DNA from: Pelotomaculum_B sp041645005
Lineage (GTDB): Bacteria > Bacillota > Desulfotomaculia > Desulfotomaculales > Pelotomaculaceae
NCBI GenBank assembly: GCA_041645005.1
Contig: JBAZQW010000019.1
Location: 1-16,422, forward strand
Reading direction: 5' to 3'
Length of the DNA stretch: 16,422 bases
In this document: in pieces, positions 14,540 to 16,422 of the stretch
Layout of the letters: the number at the start of each line of letters is the position of its first letter
Numbering within the stretch: position 1 is the first letter of the stretch
The notes under the pieces: model-generated
The model's input: the letters and a program-made list of their open reading frames with translations, nothing else
What the model was told of the DNA's origin: nothing
Database searches by the model: none
Made by a program: the position numbers and the translations under genes

Positions 14540-15646
14540 CTAAAAAGTAATTATTTTACCCGACTTAACGCCAAAGTACCGGCCTGAAAAAATATTTTCA
14601 AAATCCTGCTTGTTTTTGCCGGTGGCTGTGACGAAAGTCTGTACCACTCCTTTAATCCTCTTAAAAAGTTCCTCTTGCCGGCTGTGATCAAGTTCAAAAA
14701 GAACATCGTCTAAAAGTAAAACAGGGTGTTCATCTAGTTCTTTATACCAATTAATGATCAGGGAAATTTTTATAGATAAAACGACCGTCCTTTGCTGTCC
14801 CTGGGACCCGTAGATCCTGGCGTCCATCCCGTTTATCAGCACTGCCAGATCGTCCCTGTGCGGACCAATCAGTGATTGAGCCCGGTAAATTTCTTCATTT
14901 TTTATCGCTTCAAGCTCCCTGGCAAACTGATGGTAAATTTCTTCTTCAGTTGAGATGTCGCCCAACTTTAAAGACGAAAGATACCTCAGTTCAAGTTTCT
15001 CCGTTCCTCCGGTTATATCATTGTGGATATTGTTAAAATAAGGGCTGAGAGCTTTTAATAACTCAATTCTCATAAAAAGCAGTTTTGCTCCGTGTCGGCA
15101 AAGCTGTTCATTCCATACATCAAGAGAATCACTTTTTATCTTTTTTTCTTTTATTTCCCTGAGCAAGTTGTTGCGCTGGGACAGCACCCTGTTGTAGAGA
15201 CTGAGATAATGACTGTACTGTGGGTTAAAAGGGCCTATCTCCAGATCTAAAAAACGCCGTCTTTCCTGTGGCGACCCTTTAATCATAACCAGATCGTCCG
15301 GAGTGAACAAAACCACTCCCGGCCACCCCAGCGGTTGACCGTGTGTTTGAACACCGTTAACCTCTATGATTTTTTTTCCCGGTTTTAATAATATGCGTAC
15401 TTCTATCTGGCGGCTGTTTGTTTCCAGCAAACTGTTCACGCTGGAAAAATTGTTTTCCCAGCGTATAATTTCAATTTCTCTCGGTGTCCGAAAAGACTTC
15501 CCTGTACAGGTAAAATAAATAGACTCAAGAATATTTGTTTTACCCTGGGCATTGGGACCATAGATAACGTTAAAAAACTGATCTGTTTCCAGATCCAGTT
15601 GCTCATAGTTTCTAAAATTGGTTAATGACAACCTCTTCAGATACAA
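14540..15646 (-). CDS. recF: DNA replication and repair protein RecF
   Basis: SMC-like ATPase that helps load RecA at single-strand gaps with RecO and RecR. 368 aa from the TTG at 15646 (MYLKRLSLTNFRNYE). Walker A is GPNAQGKTN at 30-38, the ABC-type signature SQGQQR is at 281-286, and Walker B LLLDDVLFELD is at 310-320. GGGGAG lies eight bases before this TTG, and the yaaA stop is two bases upstream. An ATG at 15670 would add eight residues and overlap yaaA, which is less likely. Third gene of the dnaN-yaaA-recF-remB operon. Confidence 0.97.
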   Translation of the reverse strand: MYLKRLSLTNFRNYEQLDLETDQFFNVIYGPNAQGKTNILESIYFTCTGKSFRTPREIEIIRWENNFSSVNSLLETNSRQIEVRILLKPGKKIIEVNGVQTHGQPLGWPGVVLFTPDDLVMIKGSPQERRRFLDLEIGPFNPQYSHYLSLYNRVLSQRNNLLREIKEKKIKSDSLDVWNEQLCRHGAKLLFMRIELLKALSPYFNNIHNDITGGTEKLELRYLSSLKLGDISTEEEIYHQFARELEAIKNEEIYRAQSLIGPHRDDLAVLINGMDARIYGSQGQQRTVVLSIKISLIINWYKELDEHPVLLLDDVLFELDHSRQEELFKRIKGVVQTFVTATGKNKQDFENIFSGRYFGVKSGKIITF

Positions 15647-15648
15647 AA

Positions 15649-15897
15649 CTAGCACTCCCCGTCTGGACAAAAAACAAAATATTCAGTTTCTTCAAATTGT
15701 ATTATATCTCCCTCCCGGAGCAATCTTCCCCTTCTTGTTTCAATCTCACCATTTACTTTAACTTCGCCAGTCATGATCAAGATCTTGCTTTGACCGCCTG
15801 TTGCTGATATCTTCGACCACTTTAAAAATCGGTCCAGTCTTATTTCACCTTTCACCGGCACTTTAACCAATCTGTCTGTTGCTGCGAACCGCTGCAT
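15649..15897 (-). CDS. yaaA: S4-domain RNA-binding protein, YaaA type
   Basis: 82 aa. The S4 fold is visible in IRLDRFLKWSKISATGGQSK (18-37), followed by GEVKVNGEIETRRGRLLREGD (45-65), which is the usual RNA-binding turn. This gene sits between dnaN and recF in most Firmicutes; in Bacillus subtilis the equivalent is linked to large ribosomal subunit assembly. ATG at 15897 with AGGAG eight bases upstream. It lies 26 bp after dnaN and ends two bases before recF. Confidence 0.93.
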   Translation of the reverse strand: MQRFAATDRLVKVPVKGEIRLDRFLKWSKISATGGQSKILIMTGEVKVNGEIETRRGRLLREGDIIQFEETEYFVFCPDGEC

Positions 15898-15923
15898 ACG
15901 GCCAACTCCTGTACAGTAAAAAA

Positions 15924-16422
15924 TTACTCATCGCGCAAACGTACCGGCAGTAAAAGGGAAAGATACTCTATGTCTGAAACCGGTCTTAAAATTCCTGGGC
16001 TTAAGGGTCCGGTAAATTCTATATTTACATCCTCACTACCGATCATTTTAAGCGCATCGCTCAAGTATCTGGCATTGAAGGCAAACTGAAGCGGTTCACC
16101 TTCCTGGTAGATAGAAATTTCTTCCCGCACGCGTCCAGCCTCTGTATTAACAGAAACCACCAGGATGTTGTCACTGATTTTCAGCCTTATAATAGGCGAG
16201 CCGTCTCTGGTCAGAAGGGCCGCCCTTTCAGTAGACTCCGCCAACTCTCTTGTTGACACCCTTATCCGCGAAATATATTCGCCCGGAATAACCTGACGGT
16301 AATTGGGAAATTGACCGCCGATCAGGCGAGATATCAGGCATACGTCACCATTATTAAAAAGCACTTGATTTTCAGTAACTGTAATTTCTATATTTTGTTC
16401 GCCTGAGCCGATGATTTTGACT
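15924..16422 (-). CDS. dnaN: DNA polymerase III beta sliding clamp (partial, C-terminal part)
   Basis: The minus-strand frame is open from the right edge (VKIIGSGEQNIEIT...) to a TAA at 15924, giving 165 residues. These make up the end of domain 2 and domain 3 of the beta clamp, the ring that tethers DNA polymerase III. Typical features are QFPNYRQVIP, the central VNTEAGRVREEI, FNARYLSDAL and a final LLPVRLRDE. The N-terminal half lies outside the window. dnaN heads the operon and marks the side on which dnaA and oriC are expected. Confidence 0.96.
   Translation of the reverse strand, partial: VKIIGSGEQNIEITVTENQVLFNNGDVCLISRLIGGQFPNYRQVIPGEYISRIRVSTRELAESTERAALLTRDGSPIIRLKISDNILVVSVNTEAGRVREEISIYQEGEPLQFAFNARYLSDALKMIGSEDVNIEFTGPLSPGILRPVSDIEYLSLLLPVRLRDE

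Overview
The window is the chromosomal region next to the replication origin of a low-to-mid GC Firmicute. It is most like the Peptococcaceae (Pelotomaculum/Desulfotomaculum type). That placement is inferred from gene content and order: dnaN, an S4-domain gene, recF, remB, gyrB and gyrA in a row, the PdxS/PdxT route to vitamin B6, a T-box leader, purine-rich Shine-Dalgarno (SD) sites and many TTG/GTG starts. dnaN runs off the right edge, so oriC should lie to the right. Nearly every gene is on the minus strand and is therefore transcribed with the replication fork.

Layout from right to left. At 16422-14281 is the tight dnaN(partial)-yaaA-recF-remB operon. At 14190-12277 is gyrB, followed by two intrinsic terminators. 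At 12147-10960 is a 1.3 kb spacer that splits gyrB from gyrA; it holds a 97-aa membrane protein gene, a weaker 52-aa frame, several hairpins and the gyrA promoter. At 10942-8513 is gyrA with its terminator. At 8312-8190 is a 40-aa membrane peptide gene with its own promoter, SD and terminator; it looks related to the 97-aa protein on the other side of gyrA. At 8077-6375 are pdxS and pdxT, the two subunits of PLP synthase, pushed 251 bp apart by an AT-rich inverted-repeat element.

At 6296-3150 is the serine biosynthesis operon: a promoter, a T-box leader that fits serine tRNA, a class V aminotransferase, serA and a terminator. At 3122-1766 is serS on its own promoter. Two tRNA-Ser genes (UGA and GCU) follow. 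A tRNA-Arg(ACG) lies further left. Between the tRNAs sits the only complete plus-strand gene, a glycosyltransferase that resembles the catalytic domain of polypeptide GalNAc transferases. The left edge holds what may be the end of another plus-strand gene, with a terminator.

The serine block is coherent: SerA and the aminotransferase make serine precursors, SerS charges tRNA-Ser, and two tRNA-Ser genes lie beside it. The PLP made by PdxST is the cofactor of the aminotransferase. The items least explained by known families are the two related small membrane proteins flanking gyrA, the GalNAc-transferase-like enzyme, the inverted-repeat element inside pdxS-pdxT, and the structured spacer upstream of gyrA.
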